Positions 34,219 through 43,511 of a stretch of DNA of 64,000 nt are shown one piece after another. The stretch spans positions 3,442,001 to 3,506,000 of the forward strand of contig AP024710.1 in assembly GCA_024363285.1 (NCBI GenBank). The letters are read 5' to 3'. The position numbers and the translations under genes are program-made. Positions within the stretch are counted from its first letter, which is position 1. Each line of letters starts with the position of its first letter. The notes under the pieces were generated by a model. That model was not told the origin of the DNA, did no database searches, and was given only the letters and a program-made list of their open reading frames with translations. Origin of the DNA: Leptolinea sp. HRD-7. GTDB taxonomy: Bacteria > Chloroflexota > Anaerolineae > Anaerolineales > Anaerolineaceae.

Positions 34219-35907
34219 TCAGGGAGCCGGTGTGGGAGTGTTTTTTATTACCGGTTTAAGCACCAGATACCAGTCTTGAATGTTATTGAATCGATCAGAT
34301 GTATCGTACAATGGCCCCATACGGATGCCGCCTATGGCGTTGTCAGCACCCCATGTAAACATCGGGTAGAACAACGGGAGAGATGGTAATTCATCTTCGA
34401 AAATCATCTGAAAGTTCCGGTAGAGACGCGTACGTTCATCGAAATCGGTGGTAATTCTGGCCTGCTCTAACATTTCACTGGCTACACGGTGATTCCACTG
34501 CGAATAATTCTGACCACCAGTAGACTGGACCTGATCCCAGAACGGATATGGGTCCGGATCGGGCGAGCGGGAAAAATTAAAGTCAACGAGAGCAGCCTGA
34601 TACGTGCGCGGATTAAGCCGGTCATTAAGTATGGAGTCGTAAGGAAGAACTTCTAAATTAACCTGTATTCCGACATTGGCCAGATCCCTTTGGATAGCTC
34701 CTGCCAGGTTCTTATGTTTTTCGGTGTCAGGCACAGTCAATGTAAACTTCAGGAAAACCTCTTTTTTCGAGCGGATTGTGTCAGTCTCACCGGCCAGTAC
34801 CCATCCATTTTCTTTCAGATCACGTTTCGCAATCTCCGGATCATAAGCTACCGGTTGAATTTTGTCATAATACGCCCATGTACCCGGAAAGATTGGTCCA
34901 TCCGCAATAACAGCCTGTCCCTGCAGCAGGTTATCGATCATCCACTGACGGTTGAGACTACGATATATTGCTTTACGGATATTAACATCCTGAAAGAACG
35001 GGACTTCGGTATTCTTCAGGTTGAGAAGAAGAATGGTCATTTCCGGTTTTCGGCTGGTGTATAAACCCAGATTGGGGAATTTAAGTGCCTGCGGGAGAAC
35101 ATCGGGCGTCAATTGACTGATTCCTTGAGCTCGATTCTCTTTGTATGCGGTAATCGCTCCAATTGAATCTGGATAGAATAGGAAAACCACCTGAGACAGG
35201 TTGGGTTTTTGCCCGTGATAATCTTTGTACGCCCGCAAAACCAGACCGGTGATGTTGCCGTTATCCACGATCAGACGTTCAAACTGGAACGGGCCTGTTC
35301 CAACCGGTTGCAGGTTGAAAGGCGCGTTGACAAACGCATCACCAGTGGTTGAACCGAGCAAATGTTTTGGAAGAACGCCAAAACTGACATAATCGAGGAA
35401 GGGTGAAAAAGCCTCTTTTAATTTGAATTGGATATTTCGTCCGGATCCCTTTACACTCACAGTTTTCCAGAAATCACGAAGATCAGTGGATTGTGAAGGA
35501 TTGCCCTGGCGCATCATATCCACGGTGAAGACCACATCATCCGCGGTTACCGGTTGTCCATCGTGCCATTTCAGGTTTTCACGCAGGGTGAAATTGTAGG
35601 TAGTTCCATCTTTCGAAATACCCCATGATTCCGCCATATCGGGAATTGGCAAACCGCGGGAATCAAAACGAATCAGACCACTGAAGATCAGGCGGTCGAT
35701 ATCGCGATCGGGTTGGTTCTTACTATCAAGCAGTGGATTTAATCGTTGCAAATTGCCAACCACGGCTTCTGTATAAATACCACCCTGCGCGGTGCGGGGA
35801 GTCGCTTCAGCGGTAAGCGTATCTTTCTGCTCACCCAACAGCAAAATACCGACGACAAGTCCGGTGAGGAAAATGATTACAAATTGCCAGCGAAGGTTTT
35901 TCATCAT
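34219..35907 (-). CDS. family 5 (oligopeptide/dipeptide-type) substrate-binding protein
   Basis: 562 residues with an N-terminal hydrophobic anchor (about 8-26) lacking a clear lipobox Cys, so it may stay membrane-tethered. The body is an SBP_bac_5 domain: YNFTLRENLKWHDGQPVTADDVVFT near the front and the repeated AIYRSLNRQWMIDNLLQG and DPYPFWDQ segments. It binds peptides or similar ligands outside the cell. No permease or ATPase genes adjoin, so it is an orphan component. It lies just after the secG terminator. Confidence 0.92.
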   Translation of the reverse strand: MMKNLRWQFVIIFLTGLVVGILLLGEQKDTLTAEATPRTAQGGIYTEAVVGNLQRLNPLLDSKNQPDRDIDRLIFSGLIRFDSRGLPIPDMAESWGISKDGTTYNFTLRENLKWHDGQPVTADDVVFTVDMMRQGNPSQSTDLRDFWKTVSVKGSGRNIQFKLKEAFSPFLDYVSFGVLPKHLLGSTTGDAFVNAPFNLQPVGTGPFQFERLIVDNGNITGLVLRAYKDYHGQKPNLSQVVFLFYPDSIGAITAYKENRAQGISQLTPDVLPQALKFPNLGLYTSRKPEMTILLLNLKNTEVPFFQDVNIRKAIYRSLNRQWMIDNLLQGQAVIADGPIFPGTWAYYDKIQPVAYDPEIAKRDLKENGWVLAGETDTIRSKKEVFLKFTLTVPDTEKHKNLAGAIQRDLANVGIQVNLEVLPYDSILNDRLNPRTYQAALVDFNFSRSPDPDPYPFWDQVQSTGGQNYSQWNHRVASEMLEQARITTDFDERTRLYRNFQMIFEDELPSLPLFYPMFTWGADNAIGGIRMGPLYDTSDRFNNIQDWYLVLKPVIKNTPTPAP

Positions 35908-35911
35908 AATA

Positions 35912-35954
35912 GAAAAAAAGGGCGTGCGCTTCAGGCTATGGAGCGTCGCCCTTT
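35912..35954 (-). terminator. terminator after secG
   Basis: Read on the minus strand, AAAGGGCG and CGCCCTTT (35947-35954 and 35917-35924) form a stem followed by a run of T. It ends the secG transcript 5 nt before the downstream binding-protein start. Confidence 0.75.
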
Positions 35955-35988
35955 AAATTCGCGCAAATAGGAAAAAATATTCCGGATA

Positions 35989-36213
35989 CTATTTGCTAAC
36001 GATGATGGTGACCAGTGTAAGAATAACAAATAATACACTGAGACCGATAGTGATCCAGAAGAGGGTCTTTTCAATTCCACGGCGGGCAGAGAAAACGCCC
36101 CCGGTATCGGCGCCGGTTAATCCACCGAGGCCAACGCCCTTATTCTGAAGAATAATGCTTATGATCAATGTCACCGAGATTATAATCAGCGCGATATCAA
36201 AATATGTCGACAC
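35989..36213 (-). CDS. secG: preprotein translocase subunit SecG
   Basis: 74 residues from GTG at 36213 with AGGAGG six bases upstream; the longer frame adds eight residues and is not needed. Two transmembrane helices flank the conserved ILQNKGVGLGG loop, followed by GGVFSARRGIEK. It is an auxiliary subunit of the SecYEG channel. Monocistronic with its own terminator. Confidence 0.93.
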   Translation of the reverse strand: MSTYFDIALIIISVTLIISIILQNKGVGLGGLTGADTGGVFSARRGIEKTLFWITIGLSVLFVILTLVTIIVSK

Positions 36214-36274
36214 GTTTAGCCTCCTAAAACAAAACACGATTATACCTTTAGATGGAGAAAACCGTCAAACAAAT

Positions 36275-37372
36275 ATGGAAGAAATCAGCCTGAATCTCCA
36301 CATCCATACCCACTATTCTGATGGGAGCGGCTCGCATGAAGAAATTGCCCGCGCCGCCAGCGAAGCCGGATTGGACGTGATCATAACTACCGACCATAAC
36401 GTGCTTGTAGACGGTAAAGAGGGATATTACACCTTTGACGGCCGGCGCGTCTTATTGCTGGTGGGTGAAGAAGTTCACTTCCAGGCTCGCCATCCACAAA
36501 AGAACCACCTGCTGGTGTTTGGCACCAACCGTGAAATGGCCACATTCGCGCCAGATGTTCAAAATCTGATCAATCAGGTGCGTTCATCTGGAGGCAGCAG
36601 TTTTATTGCCCATCCGATCGACCCTGCCCTGCCCATGTTCGGCGAAGACGATATTTCCTGGGAAGCATGGTCAGTTCACGGCTATACCGGTATTGAATTG
36701 TGGAACGGCTTCAGCGAATTAAAATCGGTGGTAAAGAACAAACTTGACGCTATCTGGTATGCGTTTTTCCCGCAGTATATGGCGCATGGGCCCTTGCCCC
36801 AAACCCTCAAGATATGGGATAACCTTCTGGCGGGAGGGGCTAAAGTGGCTGCCGTGGGAGGGTCAGACGCTCATGCCCTGCACAAATCTCTGGGGCCGAT
36901 CCATAAGACCATCTTTCCGTACCAGTTCCATTTTTCCGCCGTGAATAACCATCTGATCCTGCCAAATCCACTACGCGGTGACCTGGCATATGACCGGGGC
37001 GCCATTCTTTCAGCTCTGGCCCGAGGTAATAGTTTTATAGGGTACGATCTGCCTGCTTCAACACGCGGCTTTCGGTTTTCGGCCCATAATCTGCGTGGAA
37101 ATGCCATCATGGGAGATGAGATCACACTGGAAGACGGCGTGACCCTGCAGGTCAAATTGCCCTCGAATGCCGAATTGCGCCTGCTCTGTGATGGTGATGT
37201 TGTAAAAGAATGGAAAAACACCACCACTGGCGCTCACATAACCACCCGTCCTGGTGTGTACCGCGTGGAAGCCTACACGCAATTCCTGGGCAAACGTCGC
37301 GGTTGGATTTTTAGTAATCCCATCTATGTGCGCTCTAATAAAACTCACCGGAGGACCAATGACTACAAATAA
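36275..37372 (+). CDS. PHP-domain metal-dependent phosphoesterase
   Basis: 365 residues from ATG at 36275, where the PHP fold begins (EISLNLHIHTHYSDGSG); no strong ribosome site is visible and the longer frame runs into antisense secG. Metal-site motifs: HIHTHYSDG, TTDHN, GEEVHF, SFIAHP, and VGGSDAHAL near residue 205. A C-terminal beta-sandwich-like region (about 275-360) may bind partner or substrate. PHP enzymes hydrolyse phosphoester bonds; the substrate is unknown. Confidence 0.9.
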   Translation: MEEISLNLHIHTHYSDGSGSHEEIARAASEAGLDVIITTDHNVLVDGKEGYYTFDGRRVLLLVGEEVHFQARHPQKNHLLVFGTNREMATFAPDVQNLINQVRSSGGSSFIAHPIDPALPMFGEDDISWEAWSVHGYTGIELWNGFSELKSVVKNKLDAIWYAFFPQYMAHGPLPQTLKIWDNLLAGGAKVAAVGGSDAHALHKSLGPIHKTIFPYQFHFSAVNNHLILPNPLRGDLAYDRGAILSALARGNSFIGYDLPASTRGFRFSAHNLRGNAIMGDEITLEDGVTLQVKLPSNAELRLLCDGDVVKEWKNTTTGAHITTRPGVYRVEAYTQFLGKRRGWIFSNPIYVRSNKTHRRTNDYK

Positions 37373-37844
37373 TGTCACCCGGTTTCTGGATTCAAAAAAA
37401 GTGAAGTATAAGGCGTTTGACCTTCCAGCCGAAAAACTGGGGGCGATCGAATCCGCGCTTCTTTTGAACGTACCGGCTTCCCAGGTCTTTAAATCCATTG
37501 TGGTGCTGCGTACTCGTCCCGGAAAACCAATTCTTGCTATTGTTCCAGGTGACCACGAAGTTGACCTGAAACTGCTCGCGGAAGCAGCCGGTGAAAAGAA
37601 GTTGCAGGTTTCCACACAGGCTGAAGCAGAAAAGTTAACCGGACTGCAAACCGGAGGAATTTCTCCGCTTGCTCTGATCAACCGAGGTTTTCAAATGTGG
37701 CTGGATTCATCGGCCTCCAACTTTGAAGAGATCCATATCAGCGGCGGTCAAAGGGGACTAAATATACGTCTTCCGGTGAAAGATTTGCTGATTCTTACCG
37801 GTGCCAGGCTGGCTTTGATCAGTCACGCCGAATCCAGAGAGTGA
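37359..37844 (+). CDS. ybaK: YbaK/ProX-type aminoacyl-tRNA deacylase
   Basis: 161 residues from ATG at 37359 (CGGAGGACC upstream), overlapping the PHP gene by 14 nt. It has the YbaK features FKSIVVL with the catalytic Lys, the GISPLAL loop and an N-terminal VTRFLDSKKVKY segment. YbaK hydrolyses Cys-tRNA(Pro) mischarged by prolyl-tRNA synthetase. Stand-alone editing domain. Confidence 0.9.
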   Translation: MTTNNVTRFLDSKKVKYKAFDLPAEKLGAIESALLLNVPASQVFKSIVVLRTRPGKPILAIVPGDHEVDLKLLAEAAGEKKLQVSTQAEAEKLTGLQTGGISPLALINRGFQMWLDSSASNFEEIHISGGQRGLNIRLPVKDLLILTGARLALISHAESRE

Positions 37845-37927
37845 CCGAAAAAATCATCCCATCTCTTTTCCGGTTTTCCTTGGTATGAATGGCTTTTCCC
37901 AGGTTTCCCCAAAACCCGGTAGTTCAT

Positions 37928-37933
37928 TATAAT
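37928..37933 (+). promoter_or_regulatory. -10 element set for a leaderless FhaA-like transcript
   Basis: A perfect TATAAT ends exactly six bases before GTG at 37940, so transcription would begin at or next to the start codon. No Shine-Dalgarno sequence is present. The -35 region is weak. Confidence 0.4.
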
Positions 37934-37939
37934 AATCTC

Positions 37940-38722
37940 GTGAAAATTAATTTTGATTCCATTGAAGCCCGGCTGAAATCACTGGTTGAATCCAGCTCGA
38001 ATATTATTTCCCGGAAAAATGTTGAAGATCCAAAGACAACTCAGCTGGTCTCAGCCTTTCAATCTTACCTGGAAAAGAAGTCAATCTCAGGTGAGACGCT
38101 CATACCTGAAGTCTTGATATGTAAAGTACCGGAATTATCATTGCGTGACTGGCACAACTATCCATTCAGTCAGACGTTTGCCTCTATCATGAAAGATTCT
38201 GGACTGTCGACAGCAGCGATTCCTCGGATTGTTCTCACAGGCAGCCCGGATTTGCTGCAAGGTGAGATTCTGGTGTATGACGCAGAACCTGACGCCCTCC
38301 CATTAGATAAAACAGCTTCCATGCCGATTATGGTCACCGTTGATCAACCACTTCCTGGTGATAGTATTCCGGCAAATGCTTTTGTGATTATTAATGGGTT
38401 GGAAACATATCCATTAAATCAACCGGTGATCAACATTGGCCGGCGGCTTGAGAATGACCTGGTAATAGAAGATCCCCGGATTTCACGAGAACATGCCCAG
38501 ATCCGGGCAGTCAAAGGACAGTATGTGATTTTCGATCTGAATTCAACCGGAGGGACATTCGTAAACTCTGTCCGGGTGACGCGGCAGCCGCTTTTCCCCG
38601 GCGACGTCATCTCCCTGGCTGGAGTTCCTCTCGTATACGGGCAGGATTCCCCTCTGGCAAATACTCAAACCGGACCGGTAGAACCATTCTTTACCCCACC
38701 GCCGGAGAAGGGCAAATTGTGA
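37940..38722 (+). CDS. FhaA-like protein: DUF3662 plus FHA domain
   Basis: 260 residues from GTG at 37940, chosen because the FhaA-type N-terminus (FDSIEARLKSLVESS) starts here; an ATG at 37889 is possible. Residues 1-110 resemble the DUF3662 domain of actinobacterial FhaA. The C-terminal FHA domain (about 165-245) keeps all phosphothreonine motifs: IGRRLEND, ISREHAQI and STGGTFVN. FhaA regulates cell-wall synthesis in actinobacteria by binding phosphorylated MviN and PbpA. It overlaps the next FHA gene by 4 nt. Confidence 0.87.
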   Translation: MKINFDSIEARLKSLVESSSNIISRKNVEDPKTTQLVSAFQSYLEKKSISGETLIPEVLICKVPELSLRDWHNYPFSQTFASIMKDSGLSTAAIPRIVLTGSPDLLQGEILVYDAEPDALPLDKTASMPIMVTVDQPLPGDSIPANAFVIINGLETYPLNQPVINIGRRLENDLVIEDPRISREHAQIRAVKGQYVIFDLNSTGGTFVNSVRVTRQPLFPGDVISLAGVPLVYGQDSPLANTQTGPVEPFFTPPPEKGKL

Positions 38723-39144
38723 GCGGAATAGTCGTACTGGTTGTTCGCACGATCGTTGCATTGATGCTATACGCGTTCCTGGGAACCGCCCTGTATGTTC
38801 TCTGGCAAGACTTGCAAATGCATGTTGAAATGGTTAAAGCCGCTCAGGTTCCCATTCTGACAATTTCATCCATCATCGGCGATTCCAATCCGATGGAATT
38901 CAACGTTCCAGAGGTGATCATAGGCCGAGACCCGCTGAACAATTGCCCGATAGCCGATGAAACCGTTTCTTCACGTCATGCGAAATTAAGCTATCACCAT
39001 AACCAGTGGTGGTTAGAAGATATGAATTCCACCAACGGCACATTCCTTAATGATGAACGTGTGTATACTCCCACCGTAGTCATTACCGGTGACGAAGTTC
39101 GCTGCGGCCAGGTTGTTCTAAAAATATTGATCGCGGCTAAATAG
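38719..39144 (+). CDS. FhaB-like membrane protein with FHA domain
   Basis: 141 residues from GTG (GTGA overlap with the upstream gene). A single N-terminal transmembrane helix (about 3-26) is followed by an intact FHA domain with IGRDPLNN, VSSRHAKLSY and DMNSTNGTFLNDERV. Same layout as actinobacterial FhaB/FipA, a cell-division factor. Its last 8 nt overlap the convergent methyltransferase gene. A Ser/Thr kinase to phosphorylate its ligands is not encoded in the window. Confidence 0.9.
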   Translation: MSGIVVLVVRTIVALMLYAFLGTALYVLWQDLQMHVEMVKAAQVPILTISSIIGDSNPMEFNVPEVIIGRDPLNNCPIADETVSSRHAKLSYHHNQWWLEDMNSTNGTFLNDERVYTPTVVITGDEVRCGQVVLKILIAAK

Positions 39145-39922
39145 CCGGCCTGGTTGCACGCAATACCAGTGATGAGCCAAACGGTAGCCGGTGACCCCGT
39201 GCAAGCCATCCGGCTTCAAAATACAGGATCTCACGAACGATATCATTGATCACCGGCACAATTTTTAGATCGTCTTCCGCCTGGTTACCAGCAGCTATCG
39301 GATTCTCAATGTGAGACCTGTTCATCAGCAAGCGTTGAATACGGAGTGCCGGATAAGTCAGCGCGATAAAAGGCGATATAAAATTGACCGAAAAACCAGC
39401 CGTCTGAACCTTCTCTTGCAGGTCTTTTAAAGAATACCGTCGAAAGTGGCAGCTGGCCACATCAAAATAACTCCAAAGTCCGGGGTCAGCCGGCACCGTC
39501 AATAGCAGGCTGCCACCGGGTTTGACAAGATGATAGAGATGATCAAGCACAGCGCGGTCGTCTTCAATATGTTCAAGAACATCGAACATACCAACCAGAT
39601 CAAATCCGTCCATAAACGGCGGAGCGGCCAGATCACCCTGCACCAGTCCGCAGGTCACCCTCTTACTGGCAAGCCGTAATCCTTCGAGGAACAAGTCCAT
39701 ACCGGTCACATGCATCGTAGAAAATTCTTTTTCAAGCGCCCGAAGCACAAATCCGGTTCCGCAACCCACCTCTAATATTTTTCCCGATACAGTATCCCTC
39801 AGAGAATTTGCCGCCAACCGGCAAATCACACGGTTACGGGCCAGAAACCAGAAATGACGGTCTTCTGTGGCAAAAAGCGGCTCGAAATATCTCGGATCGT
39901 AACTATCGTGTGTGTCTGTCAT
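39137..39922 (-). CDS. class I SAM-dependent methyltransferase
   Basis: 261 residues. Motif I is ILEVGCGTGFVLRAL, motif II GMDLFLEGLR and motif IV FDLVGMFDVLEHIEDD, the Methyltransf_11/23 type common in cell-envelope and quinone pathways. A C-terminal hydrophobic stretch may bind membrane or a lipid substrate. It is a minus-strand gene breaking the FHA/RodA-PBP series. Acceptor unknown. Confidence 0.9.
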   Translation of the reverse strand: MTDTHDSYDPRYFEPLFATEDRHFWFLARNRVICRLAANSLRDTVSGKILEVGCGTGFVLRALEKEFSTMHVTGMDLFLEGLRLASKRVTCGLVQGDLAAPPFMDGFDLVGMFDVLEHIEDDRAVLDHLYHLVKPGGSLLLTVPADPGLWSYFDVASCHFRRYSLKDLQEKVQTAGFSVNFISPFIALTYPALRIQRLLMNRSHIENPIAAGNQAEDDLKIVPVINDIVREILYFEAGWLARGHRLPFGSSLVLRATRPAI

Positions 39923-40022
39923 GAGGTTTTCTAGTATACCATCTCGAGAAGACCGGCTTTTCCGTTGGATTTCTTGTGCTATGATTCAGGATATACGTTC
40001 AGTCACACATCCCGGAGGAAAC

Positions 40023-40895
40023 ATGTCCAACCCACCCGTTTTAGGTGTCATTGGCGGTTCTGGTTTATACGCCATCTCGTCGTTGAAAGATGTGGAAACG
40101 CTGGAAATGGATACCCCGTTCGGCAAACCCAGCGCCCCTGTAGTGGTAGGTACGCTGAAAGAAAAGCGGGTGGCCTTTCTTGCGCGGCACGGCATCGGTC
40201 ACACCATTAGCCCGACAGAGGTAAATTATCGGGCCAATATTTACGCGATGAAGATGCTGGGCGTTCCCCGAATTGTTTCCATCAGCGCGTGCGGTTCATT
40301 GCGTGAAGATTATGCCCCCGGACATATTGTGATACCCGATCAAGTGGTTGACTTTACCCGCAGCAACCGGGTTCACTCCTTCTTTGGCGATGGTCTGGTA
40401 GTGCATGTGGGTACTGCGAATCCATACTGTGAAGACCTCACAGCCCGGGTATTTCAGGCAGTCTCGCAGACGGGGGCAACCACCCATGCCGGCGGTACGT
40501 TGATCACCGTGGAAGGGCCGCGTTTTTCCACCAAAGGCGAATCTGATCTGTTCCGCTCATGGGGAATGTCGATCATCGGTATGACGGCCTGCCCGGAAGT
40601 ATTTCTCGCCCGTGAAGCTGAGATCTGTTATGTGACCATGGCGCATGTCACGGATTATGACGTATGGCGAGTGTCAACGGAACCGGTCAGCGTGGAGATG
40701 GTCATTCAGACGCTCAACAAGAATACTCAGGCAGCCCGGCAGGCGTTAGAGAATTTGATCGAATTACTACCCGCCTCCCGAACCTGTGGATGCGGAGACG
40801 CTTTAAAAGATACGTTCATTACCAATCCTGGTGCGGTTCCAAGTGAAACCCGCAGGAAATTACGTATATTAGTGGATAAATACTTACCGAGTTGA
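40023..40895 (+). CDS. mtnP: S-methyl-5'-thioadenosine phosphorylase
   Basis: 290 residues from ATG at 40023 with GGAGGAAAC upstream; the longer frame overlaps antisense coding and is rejected. Family II nucleoside phosphorylase features: GVIGGSGLY phosphate loop, FLARHGIGHTISP, GTLITVEGPRFST, and MTACPEVFLAREAE. It cleaves methylthioadenosine to adenine and methylthioribose-1-phosphate for methionine salvage. The stop overlaps the TTG start of the next gene. Confidence 0.93.
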   Translation: MSNPPVLGVIGGSGLYAISSLKDVETLEMDTPFGKPSAPVVVGTLKEKRVAFLARHGIGHTISPTEVNYRANIYAMKMLGVPRIVSISACGSLREDYAPGHIVIPDQVVDFTRSNRVHSFFGDGLVVHVGTANPYCEDLTARVFQAVSQTGATTHAGGTLITVEGPRFSTKGESDLFRSWGMSIIGMTACPEVFLAREAEICYVTMAHVTDYDVWRVSTEPVSVEMVIQTLNKNTQAARQALENLIELLPASRTCGCGDALKDTFITNPGAVPSETRRKLRILVDKYLPS

Positions 40896-43498
40896 ATCGC
40901 CTTTTCAAAGCCTCCACTTCGTATCACAGTCAGGTAGAAAGCCAGCTGCTTACCCAGGCGGCATGGTTCCTGTTCTTTTATGCGGCGGCCATCTCTTTGT
41001 CGCCGGCCGCCCGTCTGCATTCCTGGGAAGTTACATACCGCTGGGATCATTGGGTTGGATATGGTGTCTGGCTCGCGTCGGCATCCATAATTTTTCACCG
41101 GTTAAACCACACGTTACCTGACCGCGATCCGTTTATTTTGCCACTGATCATGACCCTGTGCGGATGGGGACTTTTGGAAGTCTGGCGTCTCTCCGCCGGG
41201 TTTGGTGTGCGGCAGACAATCTGGCTGGCTGTATGCCTGACAACACTGTTCTTTTTATCGGCCAGGCCGATAATTCTGGACCTGCTGCGCCGTTATAAAT
41301 ACCTTTGGCTGGCAGGTGGCCTCGCGCTGACAGCTCTTACATTCTTCATTGGCACATATCCCGGTGGTAGTGGTCCACACCTCTGGCTGGGATTATTTGG
41401 AATGTATTTACAGCCGTCAGAACCATTAAAACTGTTACTTATCATCTACCTGGCGGCTTATCTGGCAGATTTGCGGATACAACGATTGACATTTTTTCAA
41501 TGGTTGATGCCGGCTCTCATTATTCTGGCTGCTTCATTGTTGATCCTACTGGCTCAGCGCGACCTTGGAACCGCCACCATTTTTATACTTATCTTTGCCT
41601 TTATTGTGTATCTGGCCACAGGGCGCCGCCGGGTAATTTTGATCTGCCTGTTAGCCATCGCGGCAGCCGGATTGATGGGTTACCAGTTGTTTGACGTTAT
41701 CCGTGTGCGGGTCGATGCCTGGATAAATCCATGGTTGGATCCCTCCGGCCGCTCATACCAGATCGTCCAATCTATTATTGCGGTGGCAAGTGGTGGTGTG
41801 TTTGGCCGCGGGCCCGGACTGGGAAGCCCCGGTTTGATCCCGGTTGCCCAATCTGATTTTATTTTCGCGGCAATCTCTGAAGAAACTGGTTTGGTTGGAA
41901 CGATTGGTTTACTGACCATTATCAGCCTGCTGTTCACCCGGGGTATCAAGATCGCCCTGTATGCGTCTGATACTTACCGACGCAATCTGGCAGCCGGTAT
42001 CTCAATTTACCTTGCCATTCAAAGTATCTTTATTGTTGGAGGCAACCTTCGGTTGTTGCCATTAAGTGGAGTTACTCTGCCTTTTGTTTCCTATGGCGGA
42101 TCCTCTCTGTTGACTGGTTTCGTTGCCGCATGGATTTTGCTTTCCATCTCAGATCAATCAGAAAAACGGGTGACCACAACCATCCGGATCAAACCTTACA
42201 TAATTTCAGTTGCCCTGATCCTGACAGGCGTACTGGCAGCCGCGTTGGTTAATGGATGGTGGTCAGTTTTCCGTTCAGCTTCACTTTCCGGGCGGGTAGA
42301 CAATCCTCGGCGTTCCATCGCCGAACGTTACGTGCGCCGCGGCGCGCTGGTTGACCGTTCAGGTCAACCGATTACCATGTCAATGGGCACTCCTGGAGAG
42401 TTCACCCGTGAATATCTGGTTCCCGGGCTGGCCGCGACCACCGGATACTCTCATCCGGTTTACGGGTTAAGTGGGCTGGAACAGGCGTATGATGACTATC
42501 TGCGCGGTGTTGACGGTAATCCATCCTTGCTGATCTGGTCAAACCAGTTGCTGTATGGTCAACCTCCGACCGGGTTAGATATTCGGTTAAGTATTGATTC
42601 CTTTATTCAAAAACTCACGGATCAGGCTCTCTCGGAGAAGAAAGGCGCTGCCATTGTGCTAAATGCGCAGACCGGCGAGATACTTGCGATTTCTTCTCAA
42701 CCAGGTTTTGACCCGAACACGCTGGATGAAAATTGGCTTTCCTGGACTACGCGCGTTGATAGCCCGTTGATGAACCGGGTCACGCAGGGTTCGTACCCGG
42801 TGGGAACAGCTATTACACCGTTCGTTCTTTCCGCTCAAAGCATGTCCATTCCGTTCAATACACCGCCTTCCCGCACCAGTCTTGACGGATTTGGTTGCGC
42901 ATTGCCCATCTCTGAAAATCCCTCATGGAGTGAGGCACTTACGGCGGGCTGTGCGGGAGCTGTGGATGACCTGTTGAATCACATGCCCCAGAATGATATG
43001 AAAGAAATCTACCGTCTGGGAGGCTTCTTCACACTGCCTGATCTGCCGCTTCCGCAAGCCGCTCCATCAAGCTTACAAGATCTTCAACGAAAAGATACGC
43101 TGCTCGGAAATAGCGCAGGATCTGCCACACCACTTCAGATGGGACTGGCGGCTGCTTCCATATCCTCTGGCGGTACGCGTCCATCTCCCCGCATAGCCAT
43201 GGCTGTAGATACATCGGCTCAGGGCTGGGTAATTCTGCCAGCCGGAAAAGGCACTCAAGTGTATTCCGCGGAGGGACTTAAGATGGCGCTTACCCTCTTG
43301 AAAAATGAAGATACTCCCACCTGGAGTACCACCGCCAGCGTACCCACCAGCGAAGGACAGATACACTGGTTCGTTGGGGGCACCACACCGGATTGGCAGG
43401 GAACATCGCTGGCCGTGGCAATTGTGGTAGAAAACGGCACTGCCGAGTCAACGCAACGACTCGGCAGAGATCTGCTCAACGCGATTATGATGAAATGA
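40892..43498 (+). CDS. SEDS (RodA/FtsW) glycosyltransferase fused to inactive penicillin-binding domain
   Basis: 868 residues, TTG start overlapping the previous stop (TTGA). Residues about 15-435 form a SEDS polymerase with the invariant Asp at 322 in QSDFIFAAISEETG and the LLPLSGVTLPFVSYGGSS segment. A transmembrane helix near 435-455 leads to a class B PBP-like dimer and transpeptidase region (about 470-868). The catalytic motifs are lost: the expected SxxK reads TAIT (T639, T642), the SxN region is AGCAG, and the KTG site before HWFVGG is STTAS. So it can polymerise glycan but not cross-link. Long, single-chain version of the RodA-PBP2 pair. Confidence 0.92.
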   Translation: MNRLFKASTSYHSQVESQLLTQAAWFLFFYAAAISLSPAARLHSWEVTYRWDHWVGYGVWLASASIIFHRLNHTLPDRDPFILPLIMTLCGWGLLEVWRLSAGFGVRQTIWLAVCLTTLFFLSARPIILDLLRRYKYLWLAGGLALTALTFFIGTYPGGSGPHLWLGLFGMYLQPSEPLKLLLIIYLAAYLADLRIQRLTFFQWLMPALIILAASLLILLAQRDLGTATIFILIFAFIVYLATGRRRVILICLLAIAAAGLMGYQLFDVIRVRVDAWINPWLDPSGRSYQIVQSIIAVASGGVFGRGPGLGSPGLIPVAQSDFIFAAISEETGLVGTIGLLTIISLLFTRGIKIALYASDTYRRNLAAGISIYLAIQSIFIVGGNLRLLPLSGVTLPFVSYGGSSLLTGFVAAWILLSISDQSEKRVTTTIRIKPYIISVALILTGVLAAALVNGWWSVFRSASLSGRVDNPRRSIAERYVRRGALVDRSGQPITMSMGTPGEFTREYLVPGLAATTGYSHPVYGLSGLEQAYDDYLRGVDGNPSLLIWSNQLLYGQPPTGLDIRLSIDSFIQKLTDQALSEKKGAAIVLNAQTGEILAISSQPGFDPNTLDENWLSWTTRVDSPLMNRVTQGSYPVGTAITPFVLSAQSMSIPFNTPPSRTSLDGFGCALPISENPSWSEALTAGCAGAVDDLLNHMPQNDMKEIYRLGGFFTLPDLPLPQAAPSSLQDLQRKDTLLGNSAGSATPLQMGLAAASISSGGTRPSPRIAMAVDTSAQGWVILPAGKGTQVYSAEGLKMALTLLKNEDTPTWSTTASVPTSEGQIHWFVGGTTPDWQGTSLAVAIVVENGTAESTQRLGRDLLNAIMMK

Positions 43499-43511
43499 TC
43501 GGATACAGAGA

